In this document: in pieces, positions 1 to 9,389 of the stretch
Position numbering within the stretch: position 1 is the first letter of the stretch
Layout of the letters: the number at the start of each line of letters is the position of its first letter
NCBI RefSeq assembly: GCF_932526225.1
Contig: NC_064045.1
Coordinates: 8,682,138-8,746,137, forward strand
DNA from: Nematostella vectensis
Taxonomy: Eukaryota > Cnidaria > Anthozoa > Actiniaria > Edwardsiidae
Direction: 5' to 3'
Length of the DNA: 64,000 nucleotides
Made by a program: the position numbers and the translations under genes
The notes under the pieces: model-generated
Databases searched by the model: none
What the model was told of the DNA's origin: nothing
What the model saw: only the letters and a program-made list of their open reading frames with translations

Positions 1-119
1 GTAAGAGAAGGGGCAGACCCCGTCGCTACAGACAGAGGGGTAGGGGTACGCAGCGTGGTAGAGGCAGGAAAGAATGGCACCTCCTTGGGGTACCACTAAG
101 CCAATGGAAAGCGCTTTAG
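1..119 (+). CDS. Arg-rich basic protein, 3' end only (virus-like element)
   Basis: The frame beginning at base 3 is open to a TAG at 117-119; the start lies left of the window. The visible 38 residues are rich in Arg and Gly and closely match residues 19-42 of the next gene, so the two are tandem paralogues. The C-terminus differs, ending in a Trp/Leu-containing tail. Small Arg-rich proteins of this kind in adenovirus- and Polinton-like elements are usually DNA-condensing core proteins; that role is inferred here from composition and neighbours only. Confidence 0.55.
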   Translation, partial: KRRGRPRRYRQRGRGTQRGRGRKEWHLLGVPLSQWKAL

Positions 120-159
120 GATAAATAGCGGACGACTAACACCACTACACCACTCCGCT

Positions 160-363
160 ATGGGACGCCGCGTGAGAAGGACCCAACGTACTAGGTTGAG
201 GAGGGGAGTGTGTAAGAAAAGGGGCAGACCCCGCCGCTACAGACAGAGGGGTAGGGGTACGCAGCGTGGTAGGGGTATGCAGCGTGGTAGGGGTATGCAG
301 CGTGGGCCCCAAGATTACATCGGTGCTATGTACGATACTGTAAAAACCCTCATGGGTAAATGA
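160..363 (+). CDS. Small Arg-rich core-like protein, 67 aa
   Basis: ATG at 160 follows a TATA-like box (gataaata, 120-127). The first 49 residues are extremely basic, with a Gly-Arg-Gly/Gln-Arg repeat at about residues 30-49, followed by an acidic/hydrophobic tail ending in LMGK. The central part duplicates the preceding partial gene. The composition resembles protamine-like or adenovirus VII/X-like core proteins of dsDNA viruses. I infer nucleic-acid packaging; there is no enzymatic motif. It heads a same-strand series of four genes (160, 380, 611, 1011), three of them with an upstream TATA-like sequence. Confidence 0.6.
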   Translation: MGRRVRRTQRTRLRRGVCKKRGRPRRYRQRGRGTQRGRGMQRGRGMQRGPQDYIGAMYDTVKTLMGK

Positions 364-379
364 CTCCAATCACTCGACC

Positions 380-562
380 ATGGTATTGAGAAAGAGCGGA
401 CGCTTCGCGAGAAGACGCACCAAACGTGTTACACGCGTCAAAAGGGGAAGACATACACGTAGGGGAGTGTACGCTGGTAAAACGGTACAGCATGGTGGGC
501 GTTACCGGAAACTCTGGGTGACAGGACGTGAATTGGATAGGATTGACCCCGCATGGTTGTAG
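380..562 (+). CDS. Small basic protein with QHGG motif, 60 aa
   Basis: ATG at 380 lies 17 bases after the previous stop. Residues 4-29 are almost entirely Arg/Lys/Thr, followed by the motif VQHGG at residues 36-40 and a less basic tail ending in DPAWL. The xQxGG string matches the form of adenovirus-type maturation protease sites and recurs in the next two genes, so this may be a precursor cleaved after GG. Function is inferred from composition and context; I do not recognise a named family. Confidence 0.6.
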   Translation: MVLRKSGRFARRRTKRVTRVKRGRHTRRGVYAGKTVQHGGRYRKLWVTGRELDRIDPAWL

Positions 563-610
563 CTCTACCCTATAAAAAAAGGGGAGGTACTCCATCGGTA
601 CCATTCCACC

Positions 611-961
611 ATGTCACGCCGGTTGAAGAGGAACGCTAAGTTCCTGAATGACCTTTCTACCAGCAAAGGTAGAACAAGACAATACCTCCTAAAAAAAGCC
701 TCTGGTGAGCAAGTAAACGCGTTGGGTGAGATTGCCCACAACCTGCTAAGAGGCAACGTCCCCCTCAGCAAAGTACAACGGAGCAAACTAAGCGCCCACA
801 AACACAGGCTACGTACCCTAGCAAACAAGAGACTACCAGCAAGGGAGAGGAAAAAAATGCTCGTAACCCAACGTGGGGGATGGGCTATCCCACTCCTACT
901 AGGTGCCCTAGGAGGTACCGCAGGGGTACCCCTGGTCCAGAAACTCATTGGAAAAATATAA
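611..961 (+). CDS. Polinton/adintovirus-type small precursor protein, 116 aa
   Basis: ATG at 611 sits about 40 bases after a TATA-like sequence (tataaaaaaa, 571-580). Residues 1-85 are a basic helical region of a kind I recognise from many metazoan Polinton/adintovirus loci: a KAS..QVNALGEIAHNLL segment, then a GN-PL segment and a Lys/Arg-rich helix. The motif VTQRGG follows at residues 85-90. The last 26 residues are hydrophobic and glycine-rich (WAIPLLLGALGG onward). That layout fits a virion precursor such as adenovirus pX or pVI, cleaved after GG to free a membrane-active tail. Family membership is from memory of the pattern; the processing is inferred. Confidence 0.7.
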   Translation: MSRRLKRNAKFLNDLSTSKGRTRQYLLKKASGEQVNALGEIAHNLLRGNVPLSKVQRSKLSAHKHRLRTLANKRLPARERKKMLVTQRGGWAIPLLLGALGGTAGVPLVQKLIGKI

Positions 962-1010
962 ATAAGGCCAAGGGGTAACCATACCACCCAGTCTACCCAA
1001 GATAGTCACC

Positions 1011-1469
1011 ATGTCGACACAAAAAGGGGGAGCCTACCGTATGGCCTTGGTACCTGAGCATATGGCAAACCTACTGGTAACCAAGGAGAAGGTTACCATG
1101 GCACCACAGCTGCAGATTGTGGCACGGCTGGACAAAGATATACAGAGGATCCTAAACAACAAAACATTACCATTGGAGGTAAAAGTACGCCTCTACAACA
1201 CAGCGCTGATGCAATGGTTAGATTGGATCCAAGAAGCCAAGGACAGTGGGAAGGGTGGGGATAAAGAGACTGATGCCCAACTTAGGTCCCCCTATGGCCT
1301 CCCCTCACCGCCAAGCAGGTCACCAAGCACACCCTTCGCACGTAGCAAACTGGCCTTACCAACGCCACCCTATAGCACACCAAGGACCACAAAACCAAAA
1401 GCCAAAAAGTCAGCTGAGAGTGTGAGAAGACAGATAGCAAAAACAATAGAGAGATGGGACGATCTTTGA
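1011..1469 (+). CDS. Polinton/adintovirus-type structural-like protein, 152 aa
   Basis: ATG at 1011 follows a TATA-like box (tataaata, 956-963). The N-terminus carries STQKGG at residues 2-7, the third copy in this cluster of a QxGG motif. Residues 11-75 have a pattern I associate with Polinton-type elements: MALVPEHMANLL, then LDKDIQRILNN and KVRLYNTALMQWL. The C-terminal half is Pro/Ser/Thr-rich and ends in a basic helix. A polyadenylation-like aataaa follows at 1520. It is probably a minor virion protein; I cannot assign an exact function. Confidence 0.65.
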   Translation: MSTQKGGAYRMALVPEHMANLLVTKEKVTMAPQLQIVARLDKDIQRILNNKTLPLEVKVRLYNTALMQWLDWIQEAKDSGKGGDKETDAQLRSPYGLPSPPSRSPSTPFARSKLALPTPPYSTPRTTKPKAKKSAESVRRQIAKTIERWDDL

Positions 1470-1514
1470 AAGGGGAAAACAACACGCTGTAATGCATGGT
1501 TCTCTTTTTTTTTT

Positions 1515-1528
1515 AATAGCAATAAAAA
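1515..1528 (+). terminator. Poly(A) signal of the rightward small-gene series
   Basis: An AATAAA hexamer at about 1520-1525 lies some 50 bases after the stop at 1469 and just before the stop of the convergent minus-strand gene (1562), where a shared compact 3' end is expected. Confidence 0.45.
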
Positions 1529-1561
1529 CACCTTAATACATGTGTACTGTGATAGCTCTTA

Positions 1562-2479
1562 CTAGTAGGTCCTAGTTAGTTCAAGTAGGCTCTTCTTCTT
1601 TCCCCCCACCCCCTCCCTTACAACGCCCGCGCCCCCACACACAGGGTGGGTACATTTCCATATCTTATTACACTCCTCTACATCCTTTTGGAGGTTATAG
1701 CACTCCATCCGTTTGTCATACTCAAGACAGCTCTCAGGGTCGGTAAACATGCACACACGCCGTTGGTTGGTTCTCAACCACTTGCCAAACAGATAGACCT
1801 CGGCCTTGGGGCAGTGCTTGGGGGCATCGGAGAAGGCGGAGTAAAGATGATGTCCACATGCCTTCTCGTGAGCACCCGTCATAAAGCTCACGTGCATGTT
1901 GCTGTAGTGCTCATGCAACTCTTGGTACTTGGGGCAACCAAACACTTCCAAGTTCACGAAAGGAATGCTAAGGTCCATAAGGAGCCGGCGCTCGCAGCTA
2001 CCACCCTTGTACCCAACAATCCCCCCTTGGCCGTAGAAATCGTACCACCCTTTGACGACACGCCCCAGCTCAGCGTGAGGGATGCTGGAGCCAGCTGTAA
2101 GGTCAAACTTCAGCCCTGTGACATTTTGCGTGACATAGCGTGCTACCCTCCTGTCTTTTTGGGAGAGCTCGCTGTACCTCATAGGGAAGGTGAAGTGTCT
2201 GCCAATCACCTCGTCATTGTGATGAAAGAACCCCACCTCCTTGCAATGGAACACGCCATTCACATAAAACCCATCCTCGTCGAGGATACATGTAATGCTC
2301 TGGAAGACACCCTCTTGCGCAACACATGGTTCAAAGGGACCACGGAGCGTGTCGTAGAAAGGCCCACGCAGTACATAATTGGTGTAGTCCAATACGCCTG
2401 GTATCAACCCCCACTGTTCCCATCCACTGACCCATCTTCCACTCTCTTGCTCTCCACTGGGATCTTTCCCTGTAGCCAT
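1562..2479 (-). CDS. Conserved transposon/virus-associated protein, possible RNase H-fold nuclease, 305 aa
   Basis: The open frame runs up to 2605, but its first codon there is TTG. The first in-frame ATG is at 2479 (MATGKDPSGEQ), giving 305 residues. A signature I have seen in invertebrate mobile-element ORFs lies in the middle: a YKGG followed by a conserved acidic residue, NLEVFGCPKYQEL, then CGHH and HCPKAEVYLFGKWL. Spacing of YKGG/E, NLE and the late His/Cys residues is reminiscent of DEDD exonuclease-like folds, but I cannot prove catalysis. Several Cys follow near the C-terminus. Upstream are a TATA box and CCAAT boxes shared with the divergent RING gene. A second frame opens at ATG 2595, so the 5' structure is uncertain. 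Confidence 0.55.
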   Translation of the reverse strand: MATGKDPSGEQESGRWVSGWEQWGLIPGVLDYTNYVLRGPFYDTLRGPFEPCVAQEGVFQSITCILDEDGFYVNGVFHCKEVGFFHHNDEVIGRHFTFPMRYSELSQKDRRVARYVTQNVTGLKFDLTAGSSIPHAELGRVVKGWYDFYGQGGIVGYKGGSCERRLLMDLSIPFVNLEVFGCPKYQELHEHYSNMHVSFMTGAHEKACGHHLYSAFSDAPKHCPKAEVYLFGKWLRTNQRRVCMFTDPESCLEYDKRMECYNLQKDVEECNKIWKCTHPVCGGAGVVREGVGGKKKSLLELTRTY

Positions 2480-2605
2480 TCCGTAAATTCCCAACACAAT
2501 AAGGAGAAAGTGATACGCGCGCCAAAAAAGAGACCAACCCCAAACGAACACCCTCTGACGAACGAGGTGAAAGCTTCCTCCCACACTGGCGCCATGGATG
2601 CACAA

Positions 2606-2864
2606 AGAAACGCGTTAATAAACCCTCACCCTTTTATATATAGGTTGGAAACACCCTCACAAACCAATCAACACCGATGTACAATACTGTCCAATCACAC
2701 ACTTTGTTATATCACAAAAGAAACACCTAAACCAATAAGAGAGTAGTACCCAAAACTCTAGGCCAATCACAGCACACTTCCTCATAAAACGTCAGAGCTG
2801 ACGTCACCCCACAAGCGTATAAATTGCAGCACTCACCCTGAGATACTCTCATACTAGCACAACT
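2606..2864. promoter_or_regulatory. Bidirectional promoter with TATA, CCAAT and CRE sites
   Basis: This spacer separates two divergent genes. Toward the minus-strand gene there is a TATATATA box (about 2633-2641). Toward the RING gene there is TATAAATT at 2819-2826, some 40 bases before ATG 2865. Between them are four CCAAT-type sequences (near 2664, 2690, 2731 and 2763) and one perfect palindromic CRE/ATF site TGACGTCA at 2799-2806. The combination resembles early promoters of nuclear DNA viruses. Confidence 0.6.
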
Positions 2865-4054
2865 ATGGCTAGGACATCCCACCTAGAGCCTCTCACCAAA
2901 AAGTTCTGCGAACTAGCAAAGGACACCAACGACTCTGAGAGGTTGGCATGCATCATTTGCCAAGACGACAGGGAGACCAGTAACACATCCCTCACCCTAT
3001 TGAGCCGTCTACCCTGTTGTAGACAACCATGCCATCAACAATGCTTCTGGAAATGGATACATACCCATCGCACCGAAAGTATCACATGCCCACACTGTAG
3101 GTACGTCTTCCCAGATACGACAAGAGGGGTGGTCTTATGGGTCGACAGTAACTTTAAACCCACGTACACAGACCACCCAGCGGAGCAAATCATCGTGGAG
3201 GAGAAGACCAAAATACAACCGGCCTTCGACCGGTTCAAACAATTCATGGCACTTTACCCTGCCCACTACAGAAGTCGTTTCTTCATTGGGGTACTGTGCA
3301 GGGAATGCGACCCTATAGCCCAAAAAATATGCGAAAAGGAAGACCGCCACGACTTCGAGCTCCCTCTCTTGCTCCCACGCCGCTCCATAAGCACCTTCTC
3401 CCACCAATACAACAACCAAATCACTAAGTACGGTGAGTGGCTTTGGGAAGTAGATGCCAATAACGAGTACCATTGGCTCAGGGAGGACATCACACCACCG
3501 CCACCCCCCGAGGGGCACGACAAAAGAGCCCAATACGAAAGCGATAGGGTTGCCTTCATGGAAAACGTGGACGACTCACTCTTCCATCCGCAATCCTACG
3601 TCCATGCTTTCAAAGATTCCTACGCTGCGTGGGCCTTAGATTTACCTACCGGTAAATGGGTTTGGGAAACCTACGATGCCACCTTTGTGGTACCACCGCC
3701 CCCTTACTCCCACTTTCTATGGGAGAGGTACGCCCAGGACCCTATAGGATGGTGTGCACGCGACCACCCCTGGAGCCGTGACTACACGGAACAAAACGAT
3801 GGTATCCTCGAGAGCGACGAAACGATGGCTGAGGAAGAGGGGGAGGAGGAAGAAGACAACTCAATACTCCACTCACTACTCAACCCCCCCACCACTTGGG
3901 CTGAACGCCATGGGGAGGACGAGGACGAGGTGGAAGACGACGAAGGGGTATTATACGCCAACCAACCAGCCAACCCACAACACTCGCGCAGATTCCAACG
4001 GTATCGTGCCAGACAAATAGCCCAAGCCCTAATGCAAGTACGTGCAGATTACCA

Positions 4055-4114
<60 letters not shown>

Positions 4115-4283
4115 CGAAACCGAAGAGGTGGATAGAGAGGCAGCTACACGGACACCATCGCCCAACGAGCAACAGGTGATACAAGAGAATAATAAACGAC
4201 TAACACGCCTAGTTTGGATAATAAACTCGGTGGGGGGATCACTAATAATACTACTAGTACTACTATTGGTGTTGCTGGGGTAA
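2865..4283 (+). CDS. RING-finger protein with C-terminal membrane anchor, 472 aa
   Basis: The N-terminal RING-type zinc domain has ligands C29-C32, C51/C52, C56-H57-C60 and C75-C78 (CIIC ... CHQQC ... CPHC), the arrangement of an E3 ubiquitin ligase. A long middle region rich in Trp, Tyr and Pro has no family I recognise. It is followed by an acidic stretch near residues 325-340, a run of about 20 Asn encoded by a CAA/AAC microsatellite (4055-4114), and a hydrophobic C-terminus (VWIINSVGGSLIILL onward) that should span a membrane. CAG|GTGATA at 4175/4176 and a CAG acceptor at 4316 define a possible 141-base in-frame intron that would remove anchor and stop. Confidence 0.65.
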
Positions 4284-4316
4284 AAAAACACAACTAACAC
4301 ATTACTCCCCCTGCAG

Positions 4317-4874
4317 GTTGCAAGCGATGTACGGGACAGTGAGCAAGTTGTCTACAACCTACGCAGGGGGAGGACAATACGCCCCTTCCCCACTAACCTA
4401 CAAAGAATAAGACAACTCAGAAGACAGCCATCACCCATACGGGTACGGGCACCCACGGCCCAAAGCACCGAAGAAACCAGTCGGAACCTGGCGCAACTTA
4501 GCCTATTGCAGCGTAGGGGACATCCACCTCTCCCGCGACTACGCTTGCGCCTGACGCGCCTGACGCCACCACAACCACCACAACCACCACAACCACAACC
4601 CCCGGAGCAACAAGGACCAGAGGTACAGTCACAAATGGAAGCAAACAACGTACGTAATATAATGGAGCGTATGGTAATCCGCCCAACCTCCCGCCCCTCT
4701 TTTGTAGACCCAAGAATCTACGAACAGGTCAGAGCCCACATAGACGCAGTGGTACAACGCCGTCTGAACTCCGTAGAGTCCCCCGCACAGATCACACACC
4801 TCCCAACGGAAGAAGAGATAGAGGAGTTCCAGCGCTTTAGTCTAGGACTGATAATGGACACTTACTACGGATAA
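4317..4874 (+). CDS. Pro/Gln/Arg-rich open frame, probably a spliced 3' exon
   Basis: This frame is open for 185 codons but has no early ATG in frame; the 122-residue version begins at a TTG (4506). It is preceded by a pyrimidine-rich stretch and CAG (ccccctgcag ending at 4316), a good 3' splice site. It joins in phase with the CAG|GT site at 4175 in the RING gene. The product is Arg/Pro/Gln-rich (PPQPPQPPQPQPP) and then helical, ending in LIMDTYYG. Either it is the soluble C-terminus of an alternatively spliced RING protein, or a separate small gene with an unusual start. Confidence 0.45.
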   Translation, partial: VASDVRDSEQVVYNLRRGRTIRPFPTNLQRIRQLRRQPSPIRVRAPTAQSTEETSRNLAQLSLLQRRGHPPLPRLRLRLTRLTPPQPPQPPQPQPPEQQGPEVQSQMEANNVRNIMERMVIRPTSRPSFVDPRIYEQVRAHIDAVVQRRLNSVESPAQITHLPTEEEIEEFQRFSLGLIMDTYYG

Positions 4875-5004
4875 GGGGTAGCTAAAAAAGTAATTTTGTA
4901 AACAAGACAACTCCCTCTTTACTATATCCTTTTTTTTTTATTAAAAAATTGCACAAACTGCTACAAGCATAAGACTAGTGTCCTCTCTTTCTCACAAAAA
5001 CACC

Positions 5005-5961
5005 CTACTCATCGTTGTAGGGGTATGTATCCACTATGCCTAGGGCAACCTGGCGTATTAGGTGAAAAACAGCCTCCTTCGTCTTCTCTCCCCTCCTTAT
5101 CAGCTCTGGTGTGTTCGTATTGCCATCCACCCAATCTTGCATCATCTCTATCAACTCATCTGGGGTGAGGAGAGCAAGTACCGCTCCAATATAATTCTTG
5201 ATACCATGTGGTGGTTGGGACACCCTCAGCGCTGTATTCAGTAGTTTGGTACCAAACCAAATGGCGTCAGTAGCCTTCGACTTAACGTGGTCGAAACACT
5301 TGACCCAGCGTTGCCTATAGAGGTCTGGGTTTGTGAAGTAGCTCTCGTTCGCACCTGACTTAAACATGAGTGCGTCAACGGCGGTAGCCATCACCTTGTA
5401 GACGTAGAAATTGGTGGCTTGCACCAGTTTGTTGGCATCACGGGCGTCAGGCATCTCGAACGTCACCCCTTTCTTACCGGTCTCACCCTCCTTCTTCACC
5501 TTGTCGATGGGGATATTGAGAGGGATGTTAGGGATGTTCAAAAAGGTTGGGCGGACCATCCGTTGGGGTTCTGGTACCCCCATGCACTCCAATGGGTTCA
5601 TGCAGCGGCAGGTGGCGGCGCTTCCATTGCTCAGTGCTGCTTGGTAGTCTTCCTCCAACGACTTCGCACGTTGTGCGCTCCTCTCCTTGTACGCTGCCAC
5701 GTCCTCCTTTCTTATCTTTGACCACTCCTCCCAGTCGAAGTCCTTACCCCACACGCCCACGTGCTCCATCCACGCCCCTAGCTCCACATTCACCTCCTTC
5801 TCGAGCTCTTTCTCACCCCAAGGGTTCTCCAAGCTCCTCTCCGCTTTCAGTGCCTCCCTGACTAGGCGCTTCTCCTTCGTCTCTGGCTCTCCTCCATGGT
5901 GCTTAGTAATATGTGTCTCTGCCATTTTCTTCTCAACATCCGTTACATAGGTCTTTGACAT
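5005..5961 (-). CDS. Unrecognised 318-aa protein of the virus-like element
   Basis: ATG at 5961, stop at 5005, a clean single-exon frame. The N-terminal third is highly charged and probably coiled coil (Lys/Glu-rich, residues 1-115). A Cys pair CRCMNPLEC lies near residue 118, then a linker with NIPNIPLNIP, then a globular helical C-terminal half (from about residue 175) with several Trp. I do not recognise a family. It has its own promoter to the right with three CRE sites, and it converges on the 4317-4874 frame. Confidence 0.6.
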   Translation of the reverse strand: MSKTYVTDVEKKMAETHITKHHGGEPETKEKRLVREALKAERSLENPWGEKELEKEVNVELGAWMEHVGVWGKDFDWEEWSKIRKEDVAAYKERSAQRAKSLEEDYQAALSNGSAATCRCMNPLECMGVPEPQRMVRPTFLNIPNIPLNIPIDKVKKEGETGKKGVTFEMPDARDANKLVQATNFYVYKVMATAVDALMFKSGANESYFTNPDLYRQRWVKCFDHVKSKATDAIWFGTKLLNTALRVSQPPHGIKNYIGAVLALLTPDELIEMMQDWVDGNTNTPELIRRGEKTKEAVFHLIRQVALGIVDTYPYNDE

Positions 5962-6300
5962 TCTTTTTTTTCTCAGGCGTGTGAGGTAGCTTTCGTCCCA
6001 CTACGTCGCACCGTTATATCCTTTCCCGCGCTGACGTCACCGTGTTGTCGCGCGCGCGGGAGCCAATCCCGACCCCGCGTGACGTCACACCCCTAACCAG
6101 ATATCTCCATTCCCATTGGTTAACACCACCTGTGACGTCACACACCTGACCATATATCCACCAATCAGAATCCAGCTTGACCACCCCTCCCCTAGCTGAC
6201 CAAAACCTGACCAAATATACTAGTGATACTACTCCCTCCGAACCAAAAACAACCGATCTCGCCACAGCTTCTATTGCATCTTTACAACACACTAGACTTA
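5962..6300 (-). promoter_or_regulatory. CRE-rich promoter of the 318-aa gene
   Basis: Three perfect TGACGTCA palindromes lie at 6032-6039, 6080-6087 and 6133-6140. CCAAT boxes or their inverses lie near 6063, 6114 and 6162, and a TATA-like gatataac (minus strand, about 6013-6020) sits some 50 bases from ATG 5961. Repeated tgaccatatat/tgaccaaatat strings occur at 6148-6220. The same CRE palindrome occurs in the promoter at 2799, implying shared control of the two leftward genes and the RING gene. Confidence 0.6.
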
Positions 6301-7570
6301 CGTAAGAGTTTCAATGCCTCCTTGGGCTATATGTTTTGTGGCGTTTTTCGGTATGTTTCGGAAACCGCACCTACTCCCCACTGCGGTGTCTAAATTCGAA
6401 GCCACCAAGCAGCTAAGATTTTACGATTCATTCATGGGGTACGCTTGTGACGATACGCTGGAGTAAAAACCATCCAATTTCGCGAACGCATTGTCAAGGT
6501 TCCCTTGCCGCGCATACCGAGCAGTGCGCTTTGCCCCACAGCAGCGATTATGCACGCCTTTCGCCTTACCCCCGGTTGTAATGCACAATCCCAAGCGTTC
6601 GCATGGGTTAACTGTAGTCACAACTATAACATCTTTACTGATAATCTGTTCATGACGAAACTTAGACAACACCTTAATATTAATATTAATAATAATATTT
6701 CAGGCGTAGATGCGGCAACATTCTCTCCGTCGCGGTGGAGCCTCTTTTTCATATCAGTCGGGTATTCCGCTGGAGTTTATTACGGAAGCCCATGAGGGCC
6801 ACTCAACGTTTTCGTTAACAACATCTCACCTTTCGGTCACGACTTTGAACTATTTGCGTCACGACAACTCACTTTGAGTGTCACGACAAAGCACTATTTG
6901 ATTATCGCTTAAAACATTGCAGGTTTAGTTCACCATATCGCACTTTGTGTCTCAAAACATCGCACTTTGTGTCTTAAAAAACTCATCATTTTGCCTTTGC
7001 TTAAAACATTTCAGTATATCGTTCACGACATTCAAATTTGAGCTTGTAACATAGCACTATTTGTCTATTGCATAAAATATTTGACTTTGTGCTTCATAAC
7101 ATGGGACTTTGTGTCTTAAAAAATCTCGCGATTTGCCAAATGCGCAAATTATTTCAGGTTTTGTCTATTGCAAAAAATAATTAACTTTGTGTTTTATAAC
7201 ATGTTACTTCGTGTCTTAAAAAATATCGCGATTTGCCGAATGGCCAAATAATTTCCGTTTTTGTCTATGCATAAAATATTTAACTTGTGCTTTAGAACTT
7301 AATTTCACAAATTTGAAGAGAGTTTTCAAATAACTGGATTCTATACTCGAATGACCTGTGAGCTCTCTACAAGGTCTAAAAACTAAACAGAACTTCAGGA
7401 TAGGCCGAGGAAAAGAAGCCTTTAGCGATACGGGATCAAAGGCTGAACTGGTTGAGTGCTCGCTCGAGTTTTATTCAGTGTTCAGTATAAATCACGGCGT
7501 TTGACTTTGTTTAACTTTTTTGACAATCGTTTACAGAATTCCATAATATCTTAGGCAACGACTCAAAATG
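6301..7570. other. AT-rich spacer with degenerate tandem repeats
   Basis: No supportable gene. A short AT microsatellite is at 6675-6702. From about 6840 to 7285 a degenerate unit of roughly 100-120 bases recurs (core actttgtgtcttaaaaa, followed by gcgatttgcc), in about three or four copies. The end of the virus-like element must lie near or before here, but I could not identify a terminal repeat. Confidence 0.4.
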
Positions 7571-9389
7571 CAGGGGTGGATCCAGGTTTTTGAGTGCCAC
7601 TGGTCTATGTTCAATATAGCTGCCTACTAACTGTCTTTGAGCAGGAGAAGGAAAAATGGTACTTATAGACGGCAAGCCTGTGGTTGGTCCTTGGTCCAGG
7701 AGTTTTCAAGATAATAAGAAAAAAAAATCCAATATTAATATCATATGTCATATACAAAAGATATGTACAAATTATAGACAATATAGTTTGAATAAAAACT
7801 CCACTTTTTCATCCTTGGGGACTGCAGTAACTGGAGCTCTGGAGAAAAATCCAACATTGTTATCATAGTTTAAAAGAGAGAAGTAGTGAATGATTATAAA
7901 AAGAATATATAATTTGAAAAAAACTCCACTTTTTCATCCTTGGGAACTGCAGCCACTGGAGCTCTGGAGAAAAATAAAACATTAATATCAAGTTATAAAA
8001 ATGAGAAGTACTAAATGATTATAAAATATATATATAATTTGAAAAATACTCCCCTTTTTTATCCTTTATCCTTTTATCCTCCCTTATTTATAACTGCAGC
8101 TTCTGGAGCCCAGGGAAATGTTTGTAAACCATTTGAGCTTAACATGAAATCCCAGTGTCAATAGAAAAATTGAAATCATCACTAAATAAAAAAACATCTA
8201 GAAAAGACTTTTTAAGAAAGTTATACAGGCACCAGTTTGAGTTTCTGTAGCTGTTCTCCATCAGTTTAAGGGTGAGACCCAGATGGAAAATAACTCACAA
8301 GCTCTCTAGAAACAGATGGTGCAAAAACTTAAGTTAATATGTTTGCCATTCTCATCCTCCTAGGGTGCAATTGAGCAAATAAATCTATTATTCTGTCCAG
8401 GTCTAAATCCATGTCTTTGTGGGTATACATTAGTGCCAGCCCATTCAATCTGTCCTCAGTCATTGTGCTTCTCAAATAGGTTTTAAGATTTCGAAGGGAT
8501 GAAATGGATCTCTCACAAGAAGCAGATGAAATTGGAAGTGTGATCAGGATCTTTAACATTAAGTAAATATTGACATATGCATCTTTGTCAATGTCCTCCA
8601 GTGTAGCCTTAAGAGTGTCTGGAATCACTTCTCCTCTGTTATCCCTCCCCTTCCATAATCTCTCCCATAATAAAAGCTCTGCCTGTAAACCTATATAATT
8701 TGGCACGTCCTGTCTGTAATAGTTACACAATTCTAAAACATTAGGCTTCCAGTCGTCAGTAGCAATCAAAACAGATGATCGAAATACCTTTGTAGCAGAT
8801 AAATACATCATCCTTGAATCTAGAATCGAGCTGCTCGAATACATGGTCTAGGAAAACTCTGGTCAGATTTATCTTGTAATAGTCTTCAGGATTTGCAGCA
8901 GGAGCATTGGGTCTATGTCTCTGTCTCTGAGCTACCCTTGGCATATCTGGTTGTACATCTACTTGTCTTGCGATAGTTACTGCATCCTGGTACAGTTCAT
9001 GGTGTGTGGCATCAATGTCATTGCTCATTTCTATGAGAACTGATATCAGAAGAGCAAGTTCTTCTTTCGCTTTCAGGATATCCATAGCTTTACTTTGCAG
9101 CTTCACTGTAAGTGGCTTAGTTAGTGCCAAAATATGTCTGACAATAACAATAGCAACAATAAAAGAAAAGGTTGATAGCATTAAGTAATGATTGGGCATC
9201 TTGTCTGCTGGTAGGATTCCAGTTGGTATTTTCATGCTTGTGTCTGTTCATTGAGATATCTTCTAGTGTAGCTGTGACTGGATGGGGAAGCTCAACTATT
9301 CGGTCCATAGCATCTATCCTTTCAATCCATCGGGCGCGGCATACATTAATTAAAGCAGTGTGTGTGTGTGTGTTTTTTTTTTTTTGCAA
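7571..9389 (-). pseudogene. Decayed hAT-superfamily DNA transposon with broken transposase
   Basis: A hAT-type terminal sequence CAGGGGTGGATCCAGG lies at 7571-7586. On the minus strand, pieces of one transposase appear in successive frames. About 9346-9190 has CRARWIERIDAM and WNPTSRQDAQSLLNAI; about 9170-8830 follows. Then 8844-8329 carries the C-terminal dimerisation domain (ITLPISSASCERSIS, LKTYLRSTMTEDRLNGLAL). At least two frameshifts separate these pieces, so it cannot make a full enzyme. Between 7640 and 8110 the non-coding flank holds two to three copies of a ~124-base unit (ctccactttttcatcc...ctggagctctggag). The right terminal inverted repeat was not found. Confidence 0.7.

Noticed and set aside
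1646..2746. 366-codon plus-strand frame opposite the leftward gene
   Set aside because: Antisense shadow: no motif, and the minus frame carries the conserved signature.
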